From: Acidianus sp. HS-5
GTDB lineage: Archaea; Thermoproteota; Thermoprotei_A; Sulfolobales; Sulfolobaceae
Length of the DNA stretch: 64,000 nucleotides
Direction: 5' to 3'
Assembly (NCBI RefSeq): GCF_021655615.1
Contig: NZ_AP025245.1
Span: 1,302,001 to 1,366,000, forward strand
Shown piece after piece: positions 1 through 8,026 of the stretch. A program made the position numbers and the translations under genes. The first letter of the stretch is position 1. The number at the start of each line of letters is the position of its first letter. The notes beneath the pieces are model-generated. The model was not told the origin of the DNA. It made no database searches and worked only from the letters and a program-made list of their open reading frames with translations.

Positions 1-725
1 TCGTAAATTTCTATAATTTTATCATCAGGTGCGGGTCCCATAATCCTTATCCTTTTGTCCTTCTCACTCTCCTCCATTATCTTCTTAAACACCTCGCTCC
101 TAGGATTATAATTACCCCAAAGCTCAAAAACGACATTCCTATCCCTCAACTTCTTAAACACTTCTATCCCCCTAATAACATCCTTCCTCTCGCTATCAAG
201 CTTACCTATATAACCTAACTTTATAACTTTCCCCTCCCCCTTATTCCTTTTTAAAGGAGTAAAGAACTCCTCACTTACACCGGGGTTAACTACAAAAATC
301 CTCCTCTTGTAACCCAGTTTTTTTACCTCATCCTTAATTAGACTTGAGACCGCTATTACTGCATCTGAACTCATTATGCTTTCCAAATAAACCCTTTGTA
401 TTAAAGGAGGTTTCGAGTCTCTATATTTAAGGAAGAATAAGTCGTGGGCAGTAGTTATCCATTTTATCTTACCTTTCCTAATCGGAAAGAAAGGTTTGGG
501 AGCTAATAGGTGAATAATATCGTAATTAGAGTAATCGCGGAAAAATCCTTTAAGTATACCGGTAAATAAGGATATGGCTGAGGAGCGTTCGAAAAGTGGA
601 TATTGCTCCGCATTAATTTCTTTTTTTAACCTCTTATATACTTCTCTAGTATACCTACCTATCCCTGTTACCTTGCTAATATCGCCGCTAAAGTCTTCCA
701 TGCTGGCTATTAAGAGTACTTTCAC
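1..725 (-). CDS. Glycosyltransferase family 4, partial (3' end outside window)
   Basis: One unbroken minus-strand frame runs from a GTG at 723-725 to the window edge, giving about 241 residues. The N-terminus (VKVLLIASMEDFSGDISK) is the first beta strand of a GT-B fold. Further on are IIHLLAPKPFFP, a TTAHDLFFLKY segment, SSDAVIAVS and VNPGVSEEFF, followed by KLGYIGKLDSERK, which opens the C-terminal Rossmann half. This order is typical of GT4 enzymes that transfer nucleotide-activated sugars. The C-terminal donor-binding EX7E region lies outside the window. The flippase just upstream suggests a role in surface glycan or N-glycan assembly. The acceptor and sugar cannot be read. Confidence 0.8.
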   Translation of the reverse strand, partial: MKVLLIASMEDFSGDISKVTGIGRYTREVYKRLKKEINAEQYPLFERSSAISLFTGILKGFFRDYSNYDIIHLLAPKPFFPIRKGKIKWITTAHDLFFLKYRDSKPPLIQRVYLESIMSSDAVIAVSSLIKDEVKKLGYKRRIFVVNPGVSEEFFTPLKRNKGEGKVIKLGYIGKLDSERKDVIRGIEVFKKLRDRNVVFELWGNYNPRSEVFKKIMEESEKDKRIRIMGPAPDDKIIEIY

Positions 726-824
726 AGAATTTACTTCTAGTCTTGATTATTAAAGTTAATTTTCAAAATAATAATAGTTTTATCTGAATTAATATTAAAA
801 TTTGCAGTATATTATATAAAAATT

Positions 825-2237
825 CTACCTCTCTATTATCCTTAAAATTATAGACACAAACTTTAAACCACGTGTTAGAAAACTTTCAATTACTTTAACG
901 TCTTCATTATTAATTATTTTGAACGACCTAAAAATCAAGAGAATTATTGGTAATAGAGCTAAAGCCAAAACAAGAGGAGCTATAATTACCTCAAGAACTC
1001 CCACGACGAGAAATAATGAAAGTACAATAGCTTCTCTTTTATTAATGAGGAAGACGGAAGCTTTGACTGCGTAACTTAAGATAAAGAGAGAGGATATCAT
1101 GGTTACTATTATCTGTGACAACGCTCCACCAATTATTCCTAGCCTGGGAATTAATGCAAAGGAAGTAACTAACACTAACCCAGCGTCTAATGTCGATAAG
1201 AGAAGAAAGGGCTTTAGATCCTTATTTGATGCAATGATAAAATTGCTCAAAGAGTTTATGGAAAATGGGAGAGTAGCTGAAATTAAAAGTATATTAAAGA
1301 CTTCAATTCCTTCCTTATAAGCTGGAAAGAAATAAGTAATTACGGCATCTCCTAACGGGATTGACACTATTACTGCAAGAAATACTAAGATTGAGAGGAA
1401 TCGGAAGGAAAGGGAAGACATTTTCTTCTCGTCTTTCCCTAAAGCCTTATAGAAAGACGCTGTCGGCAATAAGACGTTATTTAAAGTTCCTAAAACCATT
1501 GAAGGCACTACTGCTACTAATGCAGAAAATTGGTAAATTCCTAGATAATAAGAGCCCAGAAAGTAGACTGTAGTGATCCTGTCTCCCTGAGAAGAGAAGA
1601 ATCTGGCCGGGGAAGATAAGTATAAAGGCAAACTTTCTTTGAACTTCTTAAAGAGGAAGGGGAAGTCCAGGTAAGGTAGCACTACCCCTACTTTCCTGCT
1701 TAAGAGGACATAGTTCATTGACGACGAAAACAGTTCTCCTAAAGTCCAAATCTCGATGAAGAGGTAAATGTTGTGTAAAATGACGGAGATTATCGATATA
1801 CCCCACCTTATAATTAGCAGTATAATTTCAGTTATTGCAGACTCAGTGAACATGTCCATCCCTATCATTATTTGCACTATAACGCTGTTAAGGAGGTAAA
1901 GGAAGAGGTAAGGTATAGTGAACTTAATGTAGTTAGGAAAGAGGAGGAAGATTACAAAAGCAGGTGTTATTAAGAAGGGAAATGTAAGGTATTCCCCTAT
2001 TATCTCCTTCTTTACCTCTTTTTTAGCGTAAAGGTAAGATATTTCCTTAGTTATTATTTGGGCGGGAATGAAGTAAAAGAAAGATAGGATAACAGATTCG
2101 AGGAGCTGGATTATTGCTATTTTCCCGAAGAATGCAGGGCTAGATATCCTAGCGGTTACAATGAAAAAGACCAAAGCGACTATGACGTTGACAGTTGTTA
2201 CGCTAAGTCTCTTAAGTGCGTCCTTAATAGGGTTCAT
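825..2237 (-). CDS. Polysaccharide flippase (MOP/Wzx-like membrane protein)
   Basis: The 470-residue protein is almost entirely hydrophobic, with about 12-14 predicted membrane segments. Its N-terminal layout (RLSVTTVNVIVALVFFIVTARIS, then FFGKIAIIQLLES) resembles polysaccharide-biosynthesis flippases of the MOP superfamily. The central FFSSQGDRITTVYFLGSYYLGIYQFSALV matches the loop and TM7 region of Wzx/RfbX proteins. Such proteins translocate lipid-linked glycans across the cytoplasmic membrane. It lies about 100 bases upstream of the glycosyltransferase on the same strand, so the two probably act together on surface glycans. Family assignment rests on layout and motifs only. Confidence 0.72.
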   Translation of the reverse strand: MNPIKDALKRLSVTTVNVIVALVFFIVTARISSPAFFGKIAIIQLLESVILSFFYFIPAQIITKEISYLYAKKEVKKEIIGEYLTFPFLITPAFVIFLLFPNYIKFTIPYLFLYLLNSVIVQIMIGMDMFTESAITEIILLIIRWGISIISVILHNIYLFIEIWTLGELFSSSMNYVLLSRKVGVVLPYLDFPFLFKKFKESLPLYLSSPARFFSSQGDRITTVYFLGSYYLGIYQFSALVAVVPSMVLGTLNNVLLPTASFYKALGKDEKKMSSLSFRFLSILVFLAVIVSIPLGDAVITYFFPAYKEGIEVFNILLISATLPFSINSLSNFIIASNKDLKPFLLLSTLDAGLVLVTSFALIPRLGIIGGALSQIIVTMISSLFILSYAVKASVFLINKREAIVLSLFLVVGVLEVIIAPLVLALALLPIILLIFRSFKIINNEDVKVIESFLTRGLKFVSIILRIIER

Positions 2238-2498
2238 TCAAAAATTGTTAATGACTTATGATTAAAGTTTTTATTCGTGTAAACAAGAGCTTTCTTGTTG
2301 CTCATGAGACAGCTTGCATGAGTTAGTTAATACATTAGTTAACTAAGTGTAGAATGTACTTCTTATTTTAAAATAAGATGGAATTATTTTAAAATATTTG
2401 AACGTTATAAAGGAACTACCCGTTAAGGTCTAGAGTATAGCCTACAGATCTACCAGTGTAACTCTTTCTACTCTGTTCATTTGATGTGACGAAGTGTA

Positions 2499-2735
2499 TT
2501 AAATAGAATTTTCTTTCTCAACTTCTTCTTTCCTCAGCTTTTCCAATTCCTTTAAAGCCAAGTATCCAACGTCTTTATCTACACCATAAGCGTCAAGGAG
2601 GGTTATTTTGCGTTTTAAAATGATCTTACCCCCTTCAATTTGTAACTCCATAACTGAACCTTCTTTAATGTTGAGCTTCCTCCTAACTTCTGCAGGGATG
2701 ACTATAATCCCTTTCTTATGGACTTTTACCTCCAT
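2499..2735 (-). CDS. AbrB/SpoVT-type (VapB-like) DNA-binding protein without a visible toxin
   Basis: The 78-residue protein has the swapped-hairpin AbrB pattern: KKGIIVIPAEVRRKLNIKEGSVMELQIEGGKIILKR, followed by a charged tail (LEKLRKEEVEKENSI) typical of VapB antitoxins. In VapBC operons the PIN toxin normally overlaps or directly follows the antitoxin stop. Here the roughly 260 bases after the stop, up to the flippase start, hold no PIN-like start (M-x-LDT-) and only interrupted frames. It may be an orphan antitoxin, a stand-alone regulator, or the survivor of a broken VapBC pair. The 381-base gap at 2736-3116 upstream shows no gene or convincing structure. Confidence 0.75.
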   Translation of the reverse strand: MEVKVHKKGIIVIPAEVRRKLNIKEGSVMELQIEGGKIILKRKITLLDAYGVDKDVGYLALKELEKLRKEEVEKENSI

Positions 2736-3116
2736 GTGCTGTAATTGGACTAAGTAGTATTAAGCTTCATCTGAGTTTGCATGGTTATCAGTTCTTGTCG
2801 ACAAAACACTATGTCCTTAGACATAACGAGGCTATAAGCTTACTGGAAATGCGATTTTCGAGTAATTTACAAAGGAAGAAGGTGAAACTAAATTCGGTTC
2901 GTGGTATCTAGCTAATACTAGTGCTAGTAGTCGTAAGTATTTCATAAACTACTCATTTTATGCTTTGGTAGTCTCTCCATTGTGGGCAATTCAATCTTTA
3001 TCTAGATAAAGTCAAGTTTGTCTTTAACTGAGCTGAATTTATGCTGGAGATATAAAGAAAATGCTCAAATGAAAGAGGAAAACTGCTTATGAGTATAACT
3101 TTTATGGTACAAATTA

Positions 3117-3518
3117 TTACTCTAAATACTTAACTAATTCTACAATTTCGCTTATCTCAGTAGGCACATTATCGTCTAAAGATACTAAACGGATATTTAC
3201 CTTATATCTCTTTTCCAGATCACTCTTCATTAGACTGAACTGTTCCGGCTCGTTGGAAGCAATAGTAGTGTGGAAAAGCAGTATTACATGTCCAACATTA
3301 ACTTTAATTGCTTCCAGACTTTTCTTCACATTGTTAATTGCTTCCATCATTTTATGTTCGCTTTTACTTTCCTTTATTTCAATTAAGTAAACGTTAGGCT
3401 TTGTTATTTGCTTCGCTTTCTTAAAACATATTGCGTCTGCACCTTTCCCACATAAGGCATCATATTTTATGCAACAAAAATTATCGTTTTCACTTATCAT
3501 TTTCGCTAAGAATTTCAC
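3117..3518 (-). CDS. Small protein with PD-(D/E)XK nuclease-like motif, coupled to an ATPase
   Basis: This 133-residue protein overlaps the end of the upstream ATPase gene by 29 bases (17 fewer if Met7 at 3500 is the start), so translation is probably coupled. It carries the core of a PD-(D/E)XK fold: D28 in GKGADAICF and E47-x-K49 in VYLIEIKES, on two predicted strands. The rest (NNVKKSLEAIKVNVGHVILLFHT) fits a helix plus strand. The short length means only the core could be present. Nuclease function is inferred from the motif. Pairing with an OLD/RecF-like ATPase recalls ATPase-nuclease defence modules, but I recognise no named system with this exact pair. Confidence 0.55.
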   Translation of the reverse strand: MKFLAKMISENDNFCCIKYDALCGKGADAICFKKAKQITKPNVYLIEIKESKSEHKMMEAINNVKKSLEAIKVNVGHVILLFHTTIASNEPEQFSLMKSDLEKRYKVNIRLVSLDDNVPTEISEIVELVKYLE

Positions 3519-4629
3519 TTACCATTTTATTTAAAAATTCTTCCTCAGGCTTATGTATCGTTTCTAGGCTTTCTAAAGTCCCGTCTTCATTAACTTTGAT
3601 TTCCTTGCTTTCAAACAGCTCGTTGTCTTTTTTCCTTAACTCATAAACTTTTACATTTCTTAAATAATATGCGAAGGCCACAGTGAACCATTCGCTGTGA
3701 GTAGTTATAAACATGTTCTTGTTTACCTTTGAAAGGTATTTCCCAACCTCTATCTGCATATCGGTATGGAGGTTAATCTCTGGTTCTTCTATTATCAACG
3801 TCTTAAGTATAGGATTTTCTACTAACATTTCAATAACGCTCAATTGTGCAACACCGGTAGAAATAACTGACAGAGGTACTTTTTTGCCTTTTATTTCTGC
3901 ACTTAATCTTCCATTATCTATGCTGAATTTTACTCCGTAAAACTTTTCCTCTATAGGGTAGAGCCACCTCATGAAGTCGAGTATTAATGGTTTATTTTGT
4001 GTGGCAACTACTGGAGAATATACGTAGTTAGAGATTAAATTATTCATGCTGAGCACTGAAATCCTTTCCGTGCTTATAAAGGCAATAGGGTTATATTTTT
4101 CAAAGAGTTTTGTAAAAATTGCGGGAATTAAAGCACCTTTAGCTCCCTCTTCGTCTCCCGTAACGAATATACTATCGTTTGATGTCGCAACGACAGTTAA
4201 CCCATTAGGTACCTTTTTATACTCAATTTTAACTTTTATAGGAGGAATTTCCTTTACTTTAACAGCAACGTTACCGTCAGAGCTTATGGTAAGTTTAAGG
4301 ACGTCGTTTTCTAGTATGCACTTTTCTTCCCCAAACGTGACCAGATTTTTGGGATCTGAGAAAGTTAGTTCAATGACTCTTTTAAAATATTGCGGTAGGT
4401 CATTTTCAAAATCTTTTAGGTCTAATTCAAGGTTTATTATACCTTCTTCAAGTTTAATATTTACACTACTAGGGGTAAAAGGTAAAACATTAATGGGACC
4501 GTAAAGTATGTAAAATGCAGTAGAAAGGAAAGTCTTTCCAGAAGAGTTAGGGCCTATTATGATTATCTTATCGTTAAAATCTAGGTTAGCGTAACGGATA
4601 GGCCCTAAATTTCTCGCAATTAACTTCAT
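3490..4629 (-). CDS. AAA_15/AAA_21 (OLD/RecF-like) ATPase
   Basis: The 379-residue protein is an ABC-type ATPase of the OLD/RecF kind. Walker A is GPNSSGKT at residues 26-33. The signature-like segment VISTGVAQLSVIEML lies near residue 255, Walker B is TLIIEEPEINLHTD, and the switch histidine is in MFITTHSEW. The long insertion between Walker A and the signature replaces a full coiled coil, so it is not an SMC protein. It has no TOPRIM domain, unlike true OLD nucleases; the overlapping downstream gene may supply the nuclease. The 507-base gap upstream (4630-5136) holds a 13-base direct repeat (4751-4763 and 4975-4987) and otherwise AT-rich sequence. Confidence 0.75.
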   Translation of the reverse strand: MKLIARNLGPIRYANLDFNDKIIIIGPNSSGKTFLSTAFYILYGPINVLPFTPSSVNIKLEEGIINLELDLKDFENDLPQYFKRVIELTFSDPKNLVTFGEEKCILENDVLKLTISSDGNVAVKVKEIPPIKVKIEYKKVPNGLTVVATSNDSIFVTGDEEGAKGALIPAIFTKLFEKYNPIAFISTERISVLSMNNLISNYVYSPVVATQNKPLILDFMRWLYPIEEKFYGVKFSIDNGRLSAEIKGKKVPLSVISTGVAQLSVIEMLVENPILKTLIIEEPEINLHTDMQIEVGKYLSKVNKNMFITTHSEWFTVAFAYYLRNVKVYELRKKDNELFESKEIKVNEDGTLESLETIHKPEEEFLNKMVSEILSENDK

Positions 4630-5136
4630 ATTTAAAGTAAGTGGGTCTGGACTTTAATCTTTTTACCTAGGTCAAGTACTTTCAAATGAGGGGTAATTCA
4701 CGGATCCATTGAGGATTCGAATAATACAGAATTATAAGAAAGAGATATATTCATGAATTATCGCCTAATCGTGTTTGACGATACAGTCGTAATATTTTCT
4801 CTTAAAATATAGAAACAAAGCGAATTAGTAGAGAAAATATGAATCATCATAATAGATTCTTACTTTGGACGTTGTCAGATTTGAGCAAAATTAAAAACTG
4901 TTATAATTTCATATTATACATTAGACTAGAAAGGGCGATATAATACACATTTTCTTATTATTAGTTAGTATTACTCATGAATTATCGTTCTAATCAACTT
5001 GAATTTCGTTTCACGTTAAGTTAGCCTTTTTGTTAAAAGGGATAACATTTATGTTAATATATTGAAATATTTTATCATTCTCATATAATTCGGCTTCACT
5101 ACTAGTTCTTAACGGCTGATATCATATGGTCAAATT
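4630..5136. other. Gene-free, AT-rich interval
   Basis: No frame longer than a few dozen codons with family resemblance is seen on either strand. The sequence TCATGAATTATCG occurs twice, at 4751-4763 and 4975-4987, followed by loosely similar text. This could be a relic of a small duplicated element. No hairpin or GC-rich RNA-like block was found. Confidence 0.35.
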
Positions 5137-5508
5137 TCATTCTAAATCGTTTATACTAATCAGACCATTATTTTTAAGTTCCTTAATGAGGAGCTTAACA
5201 ATTTTTATACAATCTTCTGCTTCTTCTTTACTTACTTTACCGTATTGTGAATTCTTCCTACAATTACTTACTGCATCTAGTCCTTTCCTGTTTTCTTTTA
5301 TAAACTCGTAAAGGCTTTCCTCATTAAGTCTCCCTAATAACGTCCTAATATCATGGGAAGGCACTATCGGTTGTTTAAGCCCTCTACTATTAAATATTGA
5401 CCTAATTAAAAGCTCTGCCGATACTTGACATAAGAGGCACGAGACCCTGTACCTGCCTTTACTAAATTCCTCAATTGATGCCTCTAGGAACTCTAAGAAT
5501 TCATCCAT
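5137..5508 (-). CDS. HEPN-domain protein
   Basis: The 123-residue all-helical protein begins MDEFLEFLEASIEEFSKGRY, followed by SCLLCQVSAELLIRSIF, a typical HEPN helix pair in which a cluster of small and hydrophobic residues packs the bundle. Near the C-terminus, SNCRKNSQYGKVSKEEAE resembles the R-x(4-6)-H/Y segment of HEPN proteins, with Tyr rather than His, so RNase activity is uncertain. No nucleotidyltransferase partner sits beside it. It lies in the accessory stretch with the ATPase pair, but on a separate transcription unit. Confidence 0.6.
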   Translation of the reverse strand: MDEFLEFLEASIEEFSKGRYRVSCLLCQVSAELLIRSIFNSRGLKQPIVPSHDIRTLLGRLNEESLYEFIKENRKGLDAVSNCRKNSQYGKVSKEEAEDCIKIVKLLIKELKNNGLISINDLE

Positions 5509-5854
5509 TACTTCCTTCTTTTTTCCTTTATGTTTAAAGCTTTACATGCAGAAAAGCTCCTCTAAAAGGATGCGACTAAAGCCTTTCAATCCTGTAAACT
5601 TTTCCTGCGACGTTCTTCTTCCAGGATAATTTCTGTATTGCCTCCGTGGTAAACCAAGGTCATAAATCTCGTGTTTCAAGTTATAAATAATTTCATATAC
5701 TGTTTTTCCAAGTTTAACCTTAAATAAAATACTCTATTTAATTTTAAAACATTTTTATAACTTTAAATCTCCTTAGCGGATTACACTTTTTAGATGCCAA
5801 GAAAAACGTAAATACCAAATCTAACCTCTGCCGCACTCTCGATTTTTCTTAAAC
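5509..5854. other. Gene-free interval between HEPN gene and panB
   Basis: Both flanking genes are on the minus strand, so this is the panB 3' side and the HEPN promoter side. It is AT-rich with T-runs that could end panB transcription on the minus strand. A CTTTCAATCCTGTAAAC stretch near 5584 faintly resembles Sulfolobales CRISPR repeat ends but occurs once only. Confidence 0.3.
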
Positions 5855-6649
5855 TCATTTCTCTTTATAATACTCTTTCGACGGGAATTTTCCTTCTTTC
5901 ACTTCTCTTACATATTCGGAGACGGCTTTGTTAATTACCTCCTTTAAGTCGACGTAAGCCTTAGCAAAGTACGGCTTAAAGTCAGATAATCCTAACAAGT
6001 CGTGTATAACCAGAATTTGTCCGTCACAGTAAGGTCCTGCACCTATGCAGATAGTAGGGACTGACAAGCTCTCAGTTATCCTCTTTGCAATTGATGAGTA
6101 TACGTTCTCTATAACTACGGAGAATACTCCAGCCTCTTCCAAAGCTTTTGCATCCTTCAACAGTTGTTCTTCCTCATTCTCAGTCTTTCCTATTGTCCTG
6201 TAACCTCCTAGCCTTAGAAACCTCTGAGGGGTTAAGCCAATATGTCCCATTACAGGGATACCTGCCCTCACAATTTTCTTTACTACATCTGAGAATTCCT
6301 CACCTCCTTCAAGTTTTACCGCGTCCGCACCGTGCTTTGCAAATAGTCCAGAGTTTTTTACTGCGTCTCCGGTTTCGTAAGAGAGGAACGGCATGTCTGC
6401 TACAACTAACTGCTTAGGCTTTGCCCTAACTACTGCATCTAAATGGTGTAGCATTTCCTTCATTCCTACTTTTAAGGTGTTTTCAAGTCCTAGGACTACC
6501 ATTGCCAACGAGTCACCAACAAGGATTCCGTCCAGGCTAGTTGAGGAGATGATCTTTGCAGTTGGGTAATCGTAGGCTGTGAGCATTGTTATTTTCTCTT
6601 TCTTTTCTTTCTTCTTAAGGAAGTCCCTTACGGTTATTTTCTCTACCAT
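5855..6649 (-). CDS. panB: 3-methyl-2-oxobutanoate hydroxymethyltransferase
   Basis: PanB transfers a hydroxymethyl group from methylene-tetrahydrofolate (or an archaeal pterin) to 2-oxoisovalerate, making ketopantoate for coenzyme A synthesis. The 264-residue length is normal. Family motifs occur in order: MLTAYDYPTAKI, the metal-binding GDSLAMVVLG, VVADMPFLSYE, KLEGG, GHIGLTPQ, VIENV and IGAGPYCDGQILVIHDLLGL. The TIM-barrel pattern is complete and no key residue appears lost. It is monocistronic and divergent from the YbjQ-family gene at 6728, with a short AT-rich shared promoter region between. Confidence 0.95.
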   Translation of the reverse strand: MVEKITVRDFLKKKEKKEKITMLTAYDYPTAKIISSTSLDGILVGDSLAMVVLGLENTLKVGMKEMLHHLDAVVRAKPKQLVVADMPFLSYETGDAVKNSGLFAKHGADAVKLEGGEEFSDVVKKIVRAGIPVMGHIGLTPQRFLRLGGYRTIGKTENEEEQLLKDAKALEEAGVFSVVIENVYSSIAKRITESLSVPTICIGAGPYCDGQILVIHDLLGLSDFKPYFAKAYVDLKEVINKAVSEYVREVKEGKFPSKEYYKEK

Positions 6650-6727
6650 AAAAACAGATGAGCTGGAAACAATAATAAAAATACCTCAGTTAGTCAGCTT
6701 TTTATCCTAAAAAATGATAATTTAGAT

Positions 6728-7072
6728 ATGAGCTTTGCAGAAGGTCAAGTGCTAGTTACTAACGGGGAAGAGCTACCCGGGTACAGAATAATTGAAGTTA
6801 AGGGATTAGTAATTGGTATTACGGTTAGGTCTAGAGGTCTGGGAGGAAACATTATAGCCTCTCTGAGGAGCTTAGTAGGAGGGGAGATTACAGAATACGT
6901 GGAAATGGCTGAACAAGCTAGGTTACAAGCATTGCAGAGGATGATAGATAATGCTAGAAGACTTGGGGCTAATGCTGTAATAAACGTAAGGTTCGACTCT
7001 AACGAAATTGCTCAGAGTATGGACGAAATAATAGCTTACGGCACTGCAGTAATGGTAACCAGGGCAAGCTAA
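6728..7072 (+). CDS. YbjQ/DUF74 family protein
   Basis: The 114-residue protein matches the YbjQ (PF01906) family: a start-proximal strand GYRIIEVKGLVIGITVRSRGLGGNIIASLRSLVGGEITEYVEMAEQARLQALQRM, then ANAVINVRFDS and a closing YGTAVMVTR. Family members form ring-like oligomers and are often called putative heavy-metal-binding proteins, but no biochemical role is established. The length is typical. It starts directly after a TATA-like region upstream, suggesting a leaderless or short-leader transcript, and it is divergent from panB. Confidence 0.85.
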   Translation: MSFAEGQVLVTNGEELPGYRIIEVKGLVIGITVRSRGLGGNIIASLRSLVGGEITEYVEMAEQARLQALQRMIDNARRLGANAVINVRFDSNEIAQSMDEIIAYGTAVMVTRAS

Positions 7073-7145
7073 GCTACTTAAGCGGTTTTTAGTAAACACG
7101 ACTTAAAGGAAACTATTTTATATTTATGAGATAAATACTCAGTTG

Positions 7146-7775
7146 ATGAGAATTAAGGGAATAGCGACACTTTTAGCGTTAGTTCTTCTCTTATTATTGA
7201 GCCCTCTATCTTCAGATTCTGTATACTTTTATCACGGCAGTGATGAAATAGCCACTGTCAACGTCCTAGACGCGTACCCTAACTTTTACTTTTACTACTA
7301 TTTTTATAATTCTAGTCTATTATCCATAGTATCTTCAGATTCTACTGTTAACTATGGTAATAATGTCTCTATTGATATAATACAGTATATACTGACACCT
7401 ATAAACTATACATACGACGTAGGTAACACTACTTATATCACTTTGCCTAAAGGTTCTAAGGTCATCCTAATTCCTCTAGTTTATTCCGCAATTACGTACG
7501 GCAATAAATTATCTTACTCTTGTCTCTCCTTAATCTTCTGCTCTCCTTCTGGTGCTTATAAGGCTGTTTTAATTTCTAACTCTGAGATAGTGAATACTTC
7601 GTATTATTTTATTGCGAGTTGTCCCCATTACGAAGTTAACGTATCTTTCTCCCTTACGTGCCCCTTAGTCCTTCATGATTCTGTAAGTATATTGCTTGCG
7701 TTATTAGTGGAAGAAGGGAACGGAGTATATTATTTCTACTTCTGGAATGTTAGCATAACTTCCTTTTCTTTATAG
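7146..7775 (+). CDS. Secreted protein of unknown function
   Basis: The ATG at 7146 follows an in-frame TTG at 7143 and is the better start. The protein (209 residues) opens with a classic signal peptide, MRIKGIATLLALVLLLLLSP, with likely cleavage after the SPLSSDS region. The mature part is rich in Tyr, Ser and Asn, with several N-X-S/T sequons (YNSS, NVSI, NYTY, NTTY), consistent with an N-glycosylated extracytoplasmic beta-rich protein. There is no C-terminal anchor, so it may be released or associate with the S-layer. No family was recognised. Confidence 0.7.
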   Translation: MRIKGIATLLALVLLLLLSPLSSDSVYFYHGSDEIATVNVLDAYPNFYFYYYFYNSSLLSIVSSDSTVNYGNNVSIDIIQYILTPINYTYDVGNTTYITLPKGSKVILIPLVYSAITYGNKLSYSCLSLIFCSPSGAYKAVLISNSEIVNTSYYFIASCPHYEVNVSFSLTCPLVLHDSVSILLALLVEEGNGVYYFYFWNVSITSFSL

Positions 7776-7802
7776 CAGTTTGTTCTACTTTAATGTGGCT
7801 TT

Positions 7803-8000
7803 GGGATTTTCAACAAATCTAGATAGTTTAATAAACATATTTTACGAATCTGTACACTCCTCAGTTTAAGGGAATTGAGACAGTTAATCTACTTCTATGA
7901 TTTTACACTTTTCAACTAATTGAACGTCTATCTAAAAACTTTATCGACAATATCGGGAATCTGTATTACCGAGGGAAAGTAGAACAACTGCTTTCTTTTA
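7803..8000 (-). repeat. Dispersed repeat copy A (transposase-like relic)
   Basis: This 190-base non-coding stretch is clearly homologous to 14772-14965. Shared blocks include ATTTTCAACAAATCTAG, ATAAACATATTT, ACTTTTCAA, AAAAACTTT and GGGAAAGTAGAACAACTGCT. Read on the minus strand it keeps the start of a former coding frame (AVVLLSLGN) but is then interrupted by stops. It lies between convergent gene ends. Confidence 0.6.
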
Positions 8001-8026
8001 TTATTCATTTATCCCCCACTTACTGC

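Noticed and set aside
2736..3116. Searched the gap for a PIN toxin, small RNA or repeat
   Set aside because: Only short interrupted frames and no stable hairpin were found.
4046..4504. 152-codon open frame antisense to the OLD-like ATPase
   Set aside because: The minus-strand ATPase has complete Walker and signature motifs; the opposite frame is a composition shadow.
4751..4987. 13-base direct repeat TCATGAATTATCG
   Set aside because: Two short AT-rich copies with weak flanking similarity are not enough to call a mobile element or target duplication.
5581..5610. CTTTCAATCC-like string resembling a Sulfolobales CRISPR repeat end
   Set aside because: It occurs once, with no repeat-spacer periodicity and no cas genes in the window.
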